Shown: piece after piece, positions 34,524 to 44,445 of the stretch
Layout: each line of letters begins with the position of its first letter
Position numbering within the stretch: the stretch's first letter is position 1
DNA from: Bacteroidales bacterium
Lineage (GTDB): Bacteria > Bacteroidota > Bacteroidia > Bacteroidales > Tenuifilaceae
Assembly: GCA_020636845.1 (NCBI GenBank)
Contig: JACJXD010000004.1
Coordinates: 196,504-260,503, forward strand
Direction of reading: 5' to 3'
Length of the DNA: 64,000 nucleotides
Made by a program: the position numbers and the translations under genes
Notes under the pieces: model-generated
Seen by the model: only the letters and a program-made list of their open reading frames with translations
The model's database searches: none
What the model was told of the DNA's origin: nothing

Positions 34524-36854
34524 ATGATTCAGAACCTAGTAATTGTTGAGTCGCCGGCTAAAGCTAAAACTATTCAAAAGTTTTTGGGGAAAGAATTTAC
34601 AGTAATGTCAAGCTTTGGACATATCCGCGATTTATCCAAAAAAAATCTTGGAGTTGATATTTCAAAAAACTATACGCCAGAGTATATAGTAAGCGAAGAC
34701 AAAAAGAAACTGGTTAACGAACTTAAAAAGGAAGCAAAGGAAGCAGAAACCGTTTGGCTTGCTTCCGATGAAGACCGTGAAGGAGAAGCTATTGCTTGGC
34801 ATCTTTACGAAGTTCTCAAGCTTAAATCCGACCAAACAAAACGCATTGTTTTTCACGAAATAACCAAACCCGCCATTCAAGGAGCAATTAAAAATCCGCG
34901 AACTATTGATATTAATCTTGTAAATTCTCAGCAAGCACGAAGAATTTTAGATAGATTGGTTGGTTTTGAACTTTCGCCCATTTTATGGAAAAAAATTAAA
35001 CCGTCGCTTTCTGCAGGTAGGGTACAATCCGTTGCCGTTAGGCTTATTGTTGAACGCGAAAGAGAAATTATAGGATTTAAACCATCTATTTTTTTCAGGG
35101 TAACCGGAAATTTTCAAGCCAATAGTGCTTTTAAGGCAGAACTTTCGCACAAATTTACTAAAGAGGAAGAGGTACTGGCATTTTTGGAACTATGTAAAAA
35201 CGCTTCGTTCCGAGTTGCCGATATTACCAAGAAACCCGCAAAAAAAACACCGGCTCCGCCTTTTACCACATCAACTTTACAACAGGAAGCTAGCCGAAAA
35301 TTCAACTTTTCGGTTTCCCAAACAATGGCAATTGCTCAAAAGTTATACGAATCGGGCTATATTACATACATGCGTACCGATTCGGTAAACCTTTCGCAAA
35401 TGGCCATTAACTCGGCAAAAGACATTATTTATAAAGAATTTGGAGAGAAATACCACAAGCCACGTCAATACAAAACAAAAACAAAAGGAGCACAAGAAGC
35501 CCACGAAGCTATCCGTCCGACATACTTGGATAAACTAAGCATTTCGGGAAGCAGAGCCGAACAAAAACTATATGAACTAATATGGAAACGTACCGTAGCA
35601 TCCCAGATGAACGATGCGCTGTTGGAAAAAACAACCATTAGCATTGAAGTCTCCGGAAGCAAGTACGAATTTGTTACAACTGGCGAGGTTGTTGTATTCG
35701 ATGGATTTCTCAAAGTTTACCTTGAATCTACGGACGACGAAAGCAACGACGAAGCAGGTACTCTTCTTCCTAAAGTTGCCGTTAACCAGCAATTACAATC
35801 AAATAGTATAGAAGCAACGGAACGTTTTACTCAACGTCCTCCGCGATACACAGAAGCCAGCTTGGTAAAAAAACTTGAAGAGTTAGGAATTGGCCGTCCT
35901 TCGACATATGCTCCTACAATTTCAACTATAATTTCGCGCGGATATGTTCTTAAGGAAGACAGACCGGGAACAGAACGCGAATATGCTATCATTACGCTAA
36001 AAAACGGTAAAATTAGTTCAAAGCAAAAAACGGAAATCACCGGAACCGAAAAGTCGAAACTTTTCCCAAGCGATATAGGAATGGTTGTTAACGACTTTCT
36101 TGTAGAATATTTCGGAAATATTGTAAACTACAACTTTACCGCAGATGTAGAAGAGCAATTCGATAAAATTGCAGAGGGCAACTTGGAGTGGAGTAAAATG
36201 ATTGATAGCTTCTATAAGCCTTTTCACAAACTGGTAGAAAAAACGACAAAGGAATCCGATTACGTTAAAGGTGAACGTATTTTAGGTACCGATCCGGTTA
36301 CAGGAAAAACCGTAAGTGTCAGGGTTGGCCGCTTCGGACCATTGGTTCAACTAGGCGACAGTAACGCTGATGAAAAACCCAAATATGCCAGCTTGCTTAA
36401 AGGACAACTTTTGGAAACCATTACACTTGAAGAAGCTTTAAACCTGTTTAAACTTCCAAGAACACTGGGAGAATACGAAGACAAAGAGGTTGTTATTGGG
36501 GTTGGCCGTTTCGGCCCTTACGTTCGCCATAACTCAAAATTTTACTCCTTAAAAAAGGATGATAATCCTTTGGAAATTACCCTGCCAAGAGCAATAGAGT
36601 TAATTGAAGAAGGACGTCAGAAACAACGCGAACGAATGATTAAGACTTTCCCCGAGGATGCAAACCTTCAAATTCTTAAAGGACGTTGGGGAGCATACAT
36701 TGCATTTAACAAAAAAAACTATAAAATAACCGATAAGGAAAAGAATCCTGCCGACCTTACACTAGAAGAATGTATGAAAATGGTAAATGCGCAAACAGAA
36801 AATGGGAAAAGCGCTAAACCAAAACAAAAACGTAAAAGTAGCAAAAGTAAATAA
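34524..36854 (+). CDS. topA: DNA topoisomerase I
   Basis: A 776-residue type IA topoisomerase that relaxes negative supercoils. The Toprim domain carries VESPAKAKTIQKFLG and ASDEDREGEAIAWHL, the catalytic Tyr lies in ITYMRTDSVNLS (about 275-285), and PRYTEASLVKKLEELGIGRPSTYA marks the core end. The C-terminus has three repeats of the Toprim_Crpt kind (VGRFGPLVQLGD; VGRFGPYVRHNS; GRWGAYIAFNK) instead of zinc fingers, as is common in this phylum. The ATG at 34524 is preferred over the TTG at 34518. Confidence 0.95.
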   Translation: MIQNLVIVESPAKAKTIQKFLGKEFTVMSSFGHIRDLSKKNLGVDISKNYTPEYIVSEDKKKLVNELKKEAKEAETVWLASDEDREGEAIAWHLYEVLKLKSDQTKRIVFHEITKPAIQGAIKNPRTIDINLVNSQQARRILDRLVGFELSPILWKKIKPSLSAGRVQSVAVRLIVEREREIIGFKPSIFFRVTGNFQANSAFKAELSHKFTKEEEVLAFLELCKNASFRVADITKKPAKKTPAPPFTTSTLQQEASRKFNFSVSQTMAIAQKLYESGYITYMRTDSVNLSQMAINSAKDIIYKEFGEKYHKPRQYKTKTKGAQEAHEAIRPTYLDKLSISGSRAEQKLYELIWKRTVASQMNDALLEKTTISIEVSGSKYEFVTTGEVVVFDGFLKVYLESTDDESNDEAGTLLPKVAVNQQLQSNSIEATERFTQRPPRYTEASLVKKLEELGIGRPSTYAPTISTIISRGYVLKEDRPGTEREYAIITLKNGKISSKQKTEITGTEKSKLFPSDIGMVVNDFLVEYFGNIVNYNFTADVEEQFDKIAEGNLEWSKMIDSFYKPFHKLVEKTTKESDYVKGERILGTDPVTGKTVSVRVGRFGPLVQLGDSNADEKPKYASLLKGQLLETITLEEALNLFKLPRTLGEYEDKEVVIGVGRFGPYVRHNSKFYSLKKDDNPLEITLPRAIELIEEGRQKQRERMIKTFPEDANLQILKGRWGAYIAFNKKNYKITDKEKNPADLTLEECMKMVNAQTENGKSAKPKQKRKSSKSK

Positions 36855-36860
36855 GCATTA

Positions 36861-37988
36861 ATGAACGACATCCTTTCTTTATTTACACCACCTTCGGCAA
36901 AGACAAAACCAGCAGGCTTTGGCATTGAGGATAGTTTAAACTTACAAATAGTGAACCCTCATGCGTTAAAAGACTTCAAACCCGGAAGTAAGGATGTTTT
37001 ATTGTTCAGCGCTAGAGAGCAATCCTTGTTTCGAGAATACTTGTATGCCCTAGCCGGAATTAAAATGAAGGGAACAATTTTCGACCTTGGCATCTTAATT
37101 CCATCAAAATCCCAATCCGATGCTTACCAAACTTTTCAATCGGTTTGCGAGTTGCTGGCACAAACTAATGCAGCAATAGTTTTTATTGGCAGTTCGCACG
37201 AACTTACATACTACGCATACGAAGGTTTCAAATCCACCGAAAACTTACTTTCCCTTTCCATTATCGACAGCAAAATTGATGTTAACTCGGATGTCACAGA
37301 TTTTCATTCCGAAAATTTCATAAACAAACTACTTAACGAAAAAGTTGAAAGCCTTTTGAACCTATCGGTAATTGGCTTTCAAACATACTTAACAGGAAAT
37401 TCTGCCATAAATCAAATTACAAAAAAACATCACGAACTGTATAGATTAGGCAATATCCGGTCGGGATACTTTGACGTAGAACCGGCTCTAAGAAATTCAC
37501 AAATACTTAGCTTCGATTTGAGTGCTATTCGCAATTCTGATTACCCAGCCAATGAATACCCGACACCAAACGGCCTGTACGCCGAAGAAGCCTGCCAACT
37601 TTGTCGGTTTGCCGGTGGCGGCGAAAAAAATAGATTCTTGGGACTTTTTGAATGCAAGCACGAAAAAGACACTGTTTCCACCATGCTAACCGCACAACTT
37701 GTTTGGCATTACATTGACGGTTTCGCACAACGGAAAATTAAAAATCCGCTACAAAATCCTTCTTTATTCAAAAAGTTTATAGTAAATACGGGAACTCCTG
37801 AGGTTGACATGAATTTTTATAGCGATGAACTTACCAACCGTTGGTGGTTCGAATTTCCAATTTCATCAAAAAAGGTAAAACAAAAAAACATGGTTTTCCC
37901 ATGTTCTCAAGCAGATTACATTGTTGCAAGTCGTGGAGATGTTCCCGATAGATGGCTTAATTTTTTTGAGAAAATTCAAAAGTTGTAA
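36861..37988 (+). CDS. Arginase/formimidoylglutamase-fold protein with degenerate metal site
   Basis: A 375-residue protein with the ureohydrolase fold. The expected metal motifs are only partly kept. Where the family has GGDHS, residues 109-116 read IGSSHELT. DAHxD is IDSKIDV (135-141). SxDxDxxDP is SFDLSAIRNSDYP, with only the first Asp (219) matched. The family needs six metal ligands for the binuclear manganese site, so this copy is probably catalytically weak or inactive. It lies 6 bp downstream of topA. A scaffold or binding role is an inference. Confidence 0.7.
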   Translation: MNDILSLFTPPSAKTKPAGFGIEDSLNLQIVNPHALKDFKPGSKDVLLFSAREQSLFREYLYALAGIKMKGTIFDLGILIPSKSQSDAYQTFQSVCELLAQTNAAIVFIGSSHELTYYAYEGFKSTENLLSLSIIDSKIDVNSDVTDFHSENFINKLLNEKVESLLNLSVIGFQTYLTGNSAINQITKKHHELYRLGNIRSGYFDVEPALRNSQILSFDLSAIRNSDYPANEYPTPNGLYAEEACQLCRFAGGGEKNRFLGLFECKHEKDTVSTMLTAQLVWHYIDGFAQRKIKNPLQNPSLFKKFIVNTGTPEVDMNFYSDELTNRWWFEFPISSKKVKQKNMVFPCSQADYIVASRGDVPDRWLNFFEKIQKL

Positions 37989-38066
37989 GATATTTTTGAA
38001 ATAAAGCAACCAAAGGGGTAACCCAATAACTTAAAATCCTGTATAAGTTTTTACGTGTAATTTAAA

Positions 38067-38096
38067 TTTTATCAACTGTTATTGTTAATAAATTTG
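38067..38096 (+). promoter_or_regulatory. Probable promoter of the porP-gldKLMN operon
   Basis: TAAATTTG (38089-38096) is a perfect -7 box about 65 bp before the first gene. Only a T-rich stretch stands at the -33 position (around 38067). Confidence 0.5.
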
Positions 38097-38160
38097 CAGG
38101 TATATATTTTTTTTACTTATTTTACTTTTCGGTTTAATATATAGGTATATTTTGTCTTTT

Positions 38161-39105
38161 ATGAAGATTACGCTAAAGCATACCACCCTTTTTGTGTTTT
38201 TAATTTTTACGGCTTTGCGGGCTCTCCCTCAACAGGATCCGCAATTTAATCAAATCATGTTTAACCCTATGTCCATAAACCCGGGATATGCTGGTAGTTT
38301 AAACATGATAGGAACTGGAATTATAAATAAGTTACAATGGGTTGGCTTTGGCGATGGTGCTCCGGTAACTACAAACGTTAGTATTAACGGACCAATTGCC
38401 CCTTTTGGATTTAAAAGTGGCATTGGGTTAAGCATTTTAAATGATAAATTAGGCTTCGACAATGATCTGGGAATAAGTTTTTCATATGCCGCCCGATTTA
38501 AATTTAAATTAACAAATAGTTCATTAGGTATTGGTATCAGCGGAGGATTTATAAATAATAGCATAAATCCGACATGGAATGCCCTTAACAGCGGCACAGA
38601 CCCCTCAATTCCTCAAAAAAAGGAAAGTTCCATTAACTTAGATCTTGGATTTGGTCTTTATTATAATACCGATTATATGTTTTTTGGTGCCTCTGTTACC
38701 CATTTAAACGAAACAAAAATGTATAAAAGCGTTGAGGCCGGTCGATATACTAGACAGTATTACTTAACAGGAGGTTACATTGTTGATTTCCCTGGAAATT
38801 CGTTGCAATTTGAACCATCCGTTGTTATGACTACAGATTTAAGTTCTTCACGATTTTCATTTACATCTTTAATCAAATACAATAAAAAAATATGGGGCGG
38901 CGTTTCTTATCGTATAGACGAAGCTATAACAGGTATTATTGGTTTTGAACTTTTTAATGGAATTAAATTTGGTTATGCCTACGAATTTAGTTTAGGTCAA
39001 ATTAGTAAGTATAACGACGGTTCACACGAATTTATGCTAGCGTACAATTTTCAACTGAAAAAGGAAAAACCTCCTCAGCAGTACAAGAGCATTAGATTTT
39101 TGTAA
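38161..39105 (+). CDS. PorP/SprF family type IX secretion membrane protein
   Basis: A 314-residue outer-membrane beta-barrel protein of the PorP/SprF family. It has a signal peptide (about 1-24), followed at once by the hallmark QQDPQFNQIMFNPMSINPGYAGS, and alternating beta strands to the C-terminus. PorP/SprF members act with the type IX secretion system (T9SS) in delivery or anchoring of surface proteins. The start at 38161 is preferred over a TTG nine bases earlier. It is the first gene of the gld cluster. Confidence 0.92.
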   Translation: MKITLKHTTLFVFLIFTALRALPQQDPQFNQIMFNPMSINPGYAGSLNMIGTGIINKLQWVGFGDGAPVTTNVSINGPIAPFGFKSGIGLSILNDKLGFDNDLGISFSYAARFKFKLTNSSLGIGISGGFINNSINPTWNALNSGTDPSIPQKKESSINLDLGFGLYYNTDYMFFGASVTHLNETKMYKSVEAGRYTRQYYLTGGYIVDFPGNSLQFEPSVVMTTDLSSSRFSFTSLIKYNKKIWGGVSYRIDEAITGIIGFELFNGIKFGYAYEFSLGQISKYNDGSHEFMLAYNFQLKKEKPPQQYKSIRFL

Positions 39106-39161
39106 CTTTATAATAATTTTTAAAGAAAATTTTACGTTATTTGCTAAATAAACGAAGTGTT

Positions 39162-40490
39162 ATGAAAAAACTTCTTTCCATAAGTGCACTAATTGCCCTT
39201 CTTTATGGGTGCGCTCCGAGTGGCAACGGAGAATTAACCGGAGTTCCTGGTCGTAGAGGATTTGCAGAACCAACACCTTACGGTATGGTTTTTATTCCAA
39301 TGGGATCTTTTACCATTGGTAGTAACGATCAGGATGTTGCATGGTCAATTAACGCTCCCACAAAAACCGTTTCGGTTGATGCTTTTTGGATGGATCAAAC
39401 CGAAATAACGAATAATCAATACAGACAATTCGTTTTTTACGTTCGAGACTCTATCGAACGTAGAATGCTTGCCGAAATAAACGAAGATTTTGTAACTACT
39501 GAAGATGAATTTGGTAATCCAATCGATCCGCCAGTATTAAACTGGGATGTTCCTATCGATTTGACCGATGAAGAACAAGTAGAAGCATTAAAAGGCTTGT
39601 ATTATTCCGACGACGATAAGTTTTATGGAAAGAAGGAAATTGATACACGTAAACTTTTTTACGAATATTACTGGATTGATTTAAAACAAGCCGCACAAAA
39701 AAATAATAGGTACAACTTTGAAACGTTAAGTTACGATAAAGGTGAAGTTGTAAACAGCTTAGGCGAAAAGGTGAAAGTTGATAATCGTCAGAGTTTTATA
39801 ATGCGCGATAAAGTAAACGTATATCCGGACACTCTTTGCTGGATTAGTGATTTTACTTACGCTTATAACGAACCCTATACAAACAGTTATTTCTGGCATC
39901 CGGCATTCGATAACTATCCCGTAGTTGGTGTTACTTGGAAACAGGCCTCTGCCTTTTGTATTTGGCGCACACAATATTTAAACAAATATTTGGCTGCCGA
40001 TGGTATTATTATTCAAGATTATCGACTACCAACAGAGGCTGAATGGGAATATGCAGCTCGGGGAAATCTCGATCACAGTATGTATCCATGGGGCGGACCA
40101 TACCCTCGTAACATCGAAGGGTGCTTCTTGGCTAACTTCAAACCATTGCGTGGAAATTACGTTGACGATGGCGGATTAATTCCAATTGCAGTAGCCAGTT
40201 ACGAACCAAATGATTACGGGCTATACGATATGGCTGGTAATGTCGCAGAATGGACAGGAAATGCTTATGACGAAAGTGCTTATTCCTTTACACACGATAT
40301 GAATCCCGACTATAAATATAACGCAAAACCAAATGATCTTCCTGCTTTAAAAAGAAAAGTAATTCGTGGAGGTTCATGGAAAGATATTAGCTATTTTCTT
40401 CAAGTAGGTACGCGTACATACGAATATCAGGATTCTGCAAAATCTTACATAGGCTTCCGTTGCGTTCGCCCATATCTTGGGGCTAAATAG
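39162..40490 (+). CDS. gldK: Gliding motility/T9SS lipoprotein GldK
   Basis: A 442-residue lipoprotein (lipobox ALLYGC, Cys about 17) with a formylglycine-generating-enzyme-like domain. Family segments MVFIPMGSFTIGS, DQTEITNNQYRQFVFYV, YRLPTEAEWEYAARGN and DMAGNVAEWTGNAY...VIRGGSWKD are clear. GldK forms a periplasmic ring with GldN beneath the outer-membrane translocon of the T9SS. Enzyme activity is not expected. The ATG at 39162 is chosen over a TTG at 39141, since it directly precedes the signal peptide. It lies between porP and gldL. Confidence 0.94.
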   Translation: MKKLLSISALIALLYGCAPSGNGELTGVPGRRGFAEPTPYGMVFIPMGSFTIGSNDQDVAWSINAPTKTVSVDAFWMDQTEITNNQYRQFVFYVRDSIERRMLAEINEDFVTTEDEFGNPIDPPVLNWDVPIDLTDEEQVEALKGLYYSDDDKFYGKKEIDTRKLFYEYYWIDLKQAAQKNNRYNFETLSYDKGEVVNSLGEKVKVDNRQSFIMRDKVNVYPDTLCWISDFTYAYNEPYTNSYFWHPAFDNYPVVGVTWKQASAFCIWRTQYLNKYLAADGIIIQDYRLPTEAEWEYAARGNLDHSMYPWGGPYPRNIEGCFLANFKPLRGNYVDDGGLIPIAVASYEPNDYGLYDMAGNVAEWTGNAYDESAYSFTHDMNPDYKYNAKPNDLPALKRKVIRGGSWKDISYFLQVGTRTYEYQDSAKSYIGFRCVRPYLGAK

Positions 40491-40522
40491 AATATCAATA
40501 GCAACTCAAAAGATTAACCGAT

Positions 40523-41791
40523 ATGAAAATAAATGTAGAAGAAATAGTAACCTCCAAAAAGTGGAAAAACTTCATGAAGTTCCTTTACGGTTGGGGCGCT
40601 TCTGTTGTTATTATTGGTGCACTGTTTAAAATTTTACACTTAAAGGGTGCTGGAGGTATGCTTTTCGCCGGTATGGGTACAGAAGCAATTATATTTTTCT
40701 TTTCAGCATTCGAACCCATTCATGAAGAATTAGACTGGACTTTAGTATATCCTGAATTAACAGGCATGACTGAAGAGGAAGAAATTAATGGTTATAGAAA
40801 AAATGTTCGCCACTCAGGTATTGGCCCCGAAGAAATACAAGAAATAATTACGGGGATTTTAGCATCGATGCCACAAGGTGTTCCTGCTCCAACAACAGCA
40901 GTTCCTCAGACTACAGGAAAAACTTCTCAACCATTAGAAACCCACGTTGCTCCAGCAGGTGGAGGTGGAGGAATGAATGGTGCCCTCATTTTTACAGAGA
41001 AATTTAATAAAATGCTTGAAAATGCTGAAATTTCTCCTGCCCTTTTCGATAAAGTTAGCGTTGGCTTAAACAAACTTGGCGATGCTTCAAACAAAATTGC
41101 AGATATTGCCAATACTACCAATACTGTCAAAGATTTTTCCGATAAATTATCTAAAGCTTCAGAAGCCGTTAATTCATTCAATCAGAATTATTCGCAGAAT
41201 AGTCAGGTTTTGAATGACTCAATGAATACCCTTTCCCAAAGTATTCAAAATACAACAGGAACAATGTCTCAATCCGGTGAAAATTTTATGGCCGGAGTAG
41301 ATCAATCTGTCAAAAACCTAGAGGAAGAACTTACCAACGTAGGGAAACAAGTAAGTTCTCGCATTATGGATTCAAGCGAAAATGCTACTGGAAAATTAAA
41401 CTCTGCTGCTGACGGTTTGGCAAATGCTTACCAACAAACTGCAGAAGCAGTATCGCTTACTTACCAAAAATTGGCAGAAGCTATGCAAGCAAATGGAACA
41501 ACCATTACTAACGGTAGCGGCAATTATAAAGAACAACTTGAAAAATTAAATAAAAATATGGCTGCTTTAAATGCAGCACATGAACTGCATTTACAAGAAA
41601 CGACACAACGCTTAAAAGAAGCAGAAAAAGTTTATAAGGGCGTTGACGGAATGGTTAAGGATCTTAACTCGACCATTGAAGAAACTAACAAATTTAAGAC
41701 AGCAGTGGAAACACTAAATAACAATATTGCAGCACTTAATAACGTATATGGAAACATGCTTACCGCAATAAATGCTATTTCCGGTAAGTAA
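40523..41791 (+). CDS. gldL: T9SS inner-membrane motor protein GldL
   Basis: A 422-residue protein with two N-terminal transmembrane helices (about 18-40 and 48-68; WGASVVIIGALFKILHLKGAGGMLFAGMGTEAIIFFFSAFEP), the typical GldL start. Its helices carry charged residues needed for proton use. A long cytoplasmic part follows, with a Gly-rich linker (GGGGGMNG) and extended coiled coil of Asn/Gln/Ser-rich repeats. GldL with GldM forms the proton-driven rotary motor of T9SS. The coiled-coil region is longer than in the best-known GldL (about 215 residues in Flavobacterium). Confidence 0.93.
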   Translation: MKINVEEIVTSKKWKNFMKFLYGWGASVVIIGALFKILHLKGAGGMLFAGMGTEAIIFFFSAFEPIHEELDWTLVYPELTGMTEEEEINGYRKNVRHSGIGPEEIQEIITGILASMPQGVPAPTTAVPQTTGKTSQPLETHVAPAGGGGGMNGALIFTEKFNKMLENAEISPALFDKVSVGLNKLGDASNKIADIANTTNTVKDFSDKLSKASEAVNSFNQNYSQNSQVLNDSMNTLSQSIQNTTGTMSQSGENFMAGVDQSVKNLEEELTNVGKQVSSRIMDSSENATGKLNSAADGLANAYQQTAEAVSLTYQKLAEAMQANGTTITNGSGNYKEQLEKLNKNMAALNAAHELHLQETTQRLKEAEKVYKGVDGMVKDLNSTIEETNKFKTAVETLNNNIAALNNVYGNMLTAINAISGK

Positions 41792-41818
41792 TCAATTCTA
41801 AAAAGACTCAAAAAGTCT

Positions 41819-43459
41819 ATGGGACACGGAGAAGAAACACCGAGACAAAAGATGATTGGCATGATGTACCTCGTGCTAACAGCTATGCTCGCCCTTAATG
41901 TATCGTCCGAAGTTTTAGAAGCTTTCGTATTGGTAGAAAACGGACTTTCACGTACTACTGAAAACTATAGAATTAAAAACGATAAATTGTACCTTGAAGT
42001 TGATAAAGCTTACGAAATAAATCCTGTAAAAGTTAAAGAAACCAAGGATAAATCCGATAAGATCAAACAAATGGTTAACGACATTTATAACTATGTTCAG
42101 GATTTAAAAAAGGAAGTTATCACAGAATCGGAGGGTAGCGATGCTCCTTCTATCAAAGGCAATGAAATTGATGCATCGTTAATTAAAAATAAAAGTGATC
42201 TTGACGTTGGAGGACAAGTTCTAATTGGCTTAAATGGAAACGGAAAAGCATTTGAACTTAAACGTAAAATTATTGAATTCAGAAAGTATGTTGTTTCTTT
42301 AATCGACCCCAACAAAGGAGAAGATTTAATCAAATCTATCAATGGAATTCTGGATACTAGCGATCCTCCTAAAAAAGAAGATGGAACAGTTAATACTTGG
42401 GAAAGTGCTCGCTTTGAACACATTCCACTTGCCTCTGTAATTCCTCAATTAACAAAGGTTCAAGTTGATATTTTAAATACCGAAGCAGAAGTGGTAAATT
42501 ACTTACTAGGGCAAATTGGGGCAACAGAGTTTAAATTCAACGTTTTATCGGCAACGGTAATCCCAAGTTCTAACATCGTTTTTAAAGGTGGCGAATTTAA
42601 CGCAGAAGTATTCTTAGCCGCATCCGACACAACTCAGAAGCCTAATATCTATCTCTGTAGATATGACTCTTCACTTACTAAATCGGGAACATGGGAATAC
42701 AATGCTGTTGGAACAAAAACAGATATTCCCGTTTCCAAGAACGGCAGGGGTCATTATGTTACCAAACCAACACAATTAGGAAATGTTAACTGGTCGGGAC
42801 TTATTGAAATTAAAGCTCCTGATGGATCAATAGTTCGTAAACCTTTTAAACATAGTTATAGTGTACTTGAACCCAACGTTGTTATTGCACCCACAAAAAT
42901 GAATGTGCTTTATTTAGGCGTTGACAATCCCGTTGAAATTTCTATACCGGGCGTTTCACCAAACAAGGTTTCAGCAACAATTAGCAAAGGTTCTATCAAA
43001 CCAGACCGGTCGTCAGGAGGATACTTGGTACAACCAGGAACAGGTGTACCAAACTGCCAAATTTCGGTTTATGCGGAAATGGAGAACCGTAAAAAAGTTC
43101 TAATGGGTTCTAAATTATTTAGAATAAAGCGAGTTCCCCCTCCCAATCCTAAAGTTATTGGTATTGACAGGAAAATTGTTGAACGAAACCAACTGGCTGC
43201 ATCACTAGGACTAATAGCAGAAATGCCTCAAGATTTTGAATTTGAATTAACCTATAAAGTAGTAAGTTTTAAATTATCGGCAACTGTTGGAGGATTCTTA
43301 CAAGAAAGAGAAGCAAACTCCTCTCGTTTTACCGATGATCAACGAAAACTAATGAATAACCTACGAAGTGGAAGCCAAGTTGCCTTTACCGATATAAAAG
43401 CAGTAGGACCAAGCGGAGATGTTATAGATTTGAACGATCTTGTTTATAAAATTAGATAA
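41819..43459 (+). CDS. gldM: T9SS periplasm-spanning motor protein GldM
   Basis: A 546-residue protein with one N-terminal TM helix (GMMYLVLTAMLALNVSSEVLEAFVLV, about 14-38) and a large periplasmic part made of four beta-rich domains, with the C-terminal segments RVPPPNPKVIG and LSATVGGFLQE. It passes motor movement from GldL to the GldKN ring. The length is close to that of characterised GldM proteins (about 510-520). It is 28 bp after gldL and 36 bp before gldN. Confidence 0.94.
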   Translation: MGHGEETPRQKMIGMMYLVLTAMLALNVSSEVLEAFVLVENGLSRTTENYRIKNDKLYLEVDKAYEINPVKVKETKDKSDKIKQMVNDIYNYVQDLKKEVITESEGSDAPSIKGNEIDASLIKNKSDLDVGGQVLIGLNGNGKAFELKRKIIEFRKYVVSLIDPNKGEDLIKSINGILDTSDPPKKEDGTVNTWESARFEHIPLASVIPQLTKVQVDILNTEAEVVNYLLGQIGATEFKFNVLSATVIPSSNIVFKGGEFNAEVFLAASDTTQKPNIYLCRYDSSLTKSGTWEYNAVGTKTDIPVSKNGRGHYVTKPTQLGNVNWSGLIEIKAPDGSIVRKPFKHSYSVLEPNVVIAPTKMNVLYLGVDNPVEISIPGVSPNKVSATISKGSIKPDRSSGGYLVQPGTGVPNCQISVYAEMENRKKVLMGSKLFRIKRVPPPNPKVIGIDRKIVERNQLAASLGLIAEMPQDFEFELTYKVVSFKLSATVGGFLQEREANSSRFTDDQRKLMNNLRSGSQVAFTDIKAVGPSGDVIDLNDLVYKIR

Positions 43460-43494
43460 TTATTAAGATAAGCCATTTAGCAAAATACAGAACC

Positions 43495-44373
43495 ATGAAA
43501 AGGACTTTGTTAATAGCAACCGGAGCGCTCATGATGATTGGAACAATCACAACTAACGCTCAGGATCGTAAGGAAAGTTTGGTTAACGATGGGTTTTACA
43601 CCCGCGAAACAATGCCACAGCGCAAGCCAATACCTTACACTTACGTCCGTGAAGCAGATGTAATGTGGTCCAAACGCATTTGGAGAATTATAGATCTTCG
43701 TCAAAAAATTAACTATCCGTTATACTTTCCTACTGAACTTATGCAGGATAGAGAAAGTTTAGTACAGCGACTGGTAAGAGGCATAAAATACAACGAAATT
43801 ACAGCATACGATCCTATTGACGATGAATTTACTACACGTATGTCGTACGATCAGGTTGTAAAAGCGCTGGGTGCCGAAGACCAAGAAAAAACTGTAGTAG
43901 ATGAAAATGGACAAGAACAAAAAATTGTTATTAAGGGAGAAATAAAATGGAGCGATATAAAGGAACTTCTTATTAAAGAAGATTGGTTTTTCGACAAGCA
44001 AACCTCTACAATGAATGTTCGCATCGTTGGAATTTGTCCAATTATTCATCAATTGCGTTTTCTTGATACTGGTGGCGACGAAGATCAAGTTGGTGAAATT
44101 ATAAAAAAACAAACCTTCTGGATTTATTTCCCCGAAACTCGCAGTATCCTTGCTAATACCGATGTATTTAACAGTTTTAATGACGCTCAACGAGTTTCTT
44201 TTGATGATCTATTCTTTAAACGTCGGTTCAACTCTTACATAATAAAAGAATCTAACGTTTACGACAACAGGCTTATTTCAGATTATACCTTTGGAGGCGT
44301 TCAGAACATGCAAGAGTCCGATAGAATAAAAGATGATTTGTTCAACTACGAACACGATTTATGGGAATATTAA
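43495..44373 (+). CDS. gldN: T9SS periplasmic ring protein GldN
   Basis: A 292-residue exported protein (signal peptide about 1-23, ending NAQ) that forms the ring with GldK. The segments VREADVMWSKRIWRIIDLRQKINYPLYFP and RVSFDDLFFKRRFNSYIIKESNVYDNR are characteristic of GldN. The order porP-gldK-gldL-gldM-gldN is the standard T9SS layout. A terminator follows the gene, which closes the operon. Confidence 0.94.
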   Translation: MKRTLLIATGALMMIGTITTNAQDRKESLVNDGFYTRETMPQRKPIPYTYVREADVMWSKRIWRIIDLRQKINYPLYFPTELMQDRESLVQRLVRGIKYNEITAYDPIDDEFTTRMSYDQVVKALGAEDQEKTVVDENGQEQKIVIKGEIKWSDIKELLIKEDWFFDKQTSTMNVRIVGICPIIHQLRFLDTGGDEDQVGEIIKKQTFWIYFPETRSILANTDVFNSFNDAQRVSFDDLFFKRRFNSYIIKESNVYDNRLISDYTFGGVQNMQESDRIKDDLFNYEHDLWEY

Positions 44374-44397
44374 TGTTCATTATATCAAAAACAAAAG

Positions 44398-44428
44398 AAA
44401 AAGGCTTCCACAAGAGAAGCCTTTTTTT
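44398..44428. terminator. Terminator between gldN and manC
   Basis: AAGGCTTC (44401-44408) pairs with GAAGCCTT (44416-44423), with A run before and T run after. The genes are convergent, so it may serve both. Confidence 0.85.
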
Positions 44429-44445
44429 ACATAAACACATTTCTT

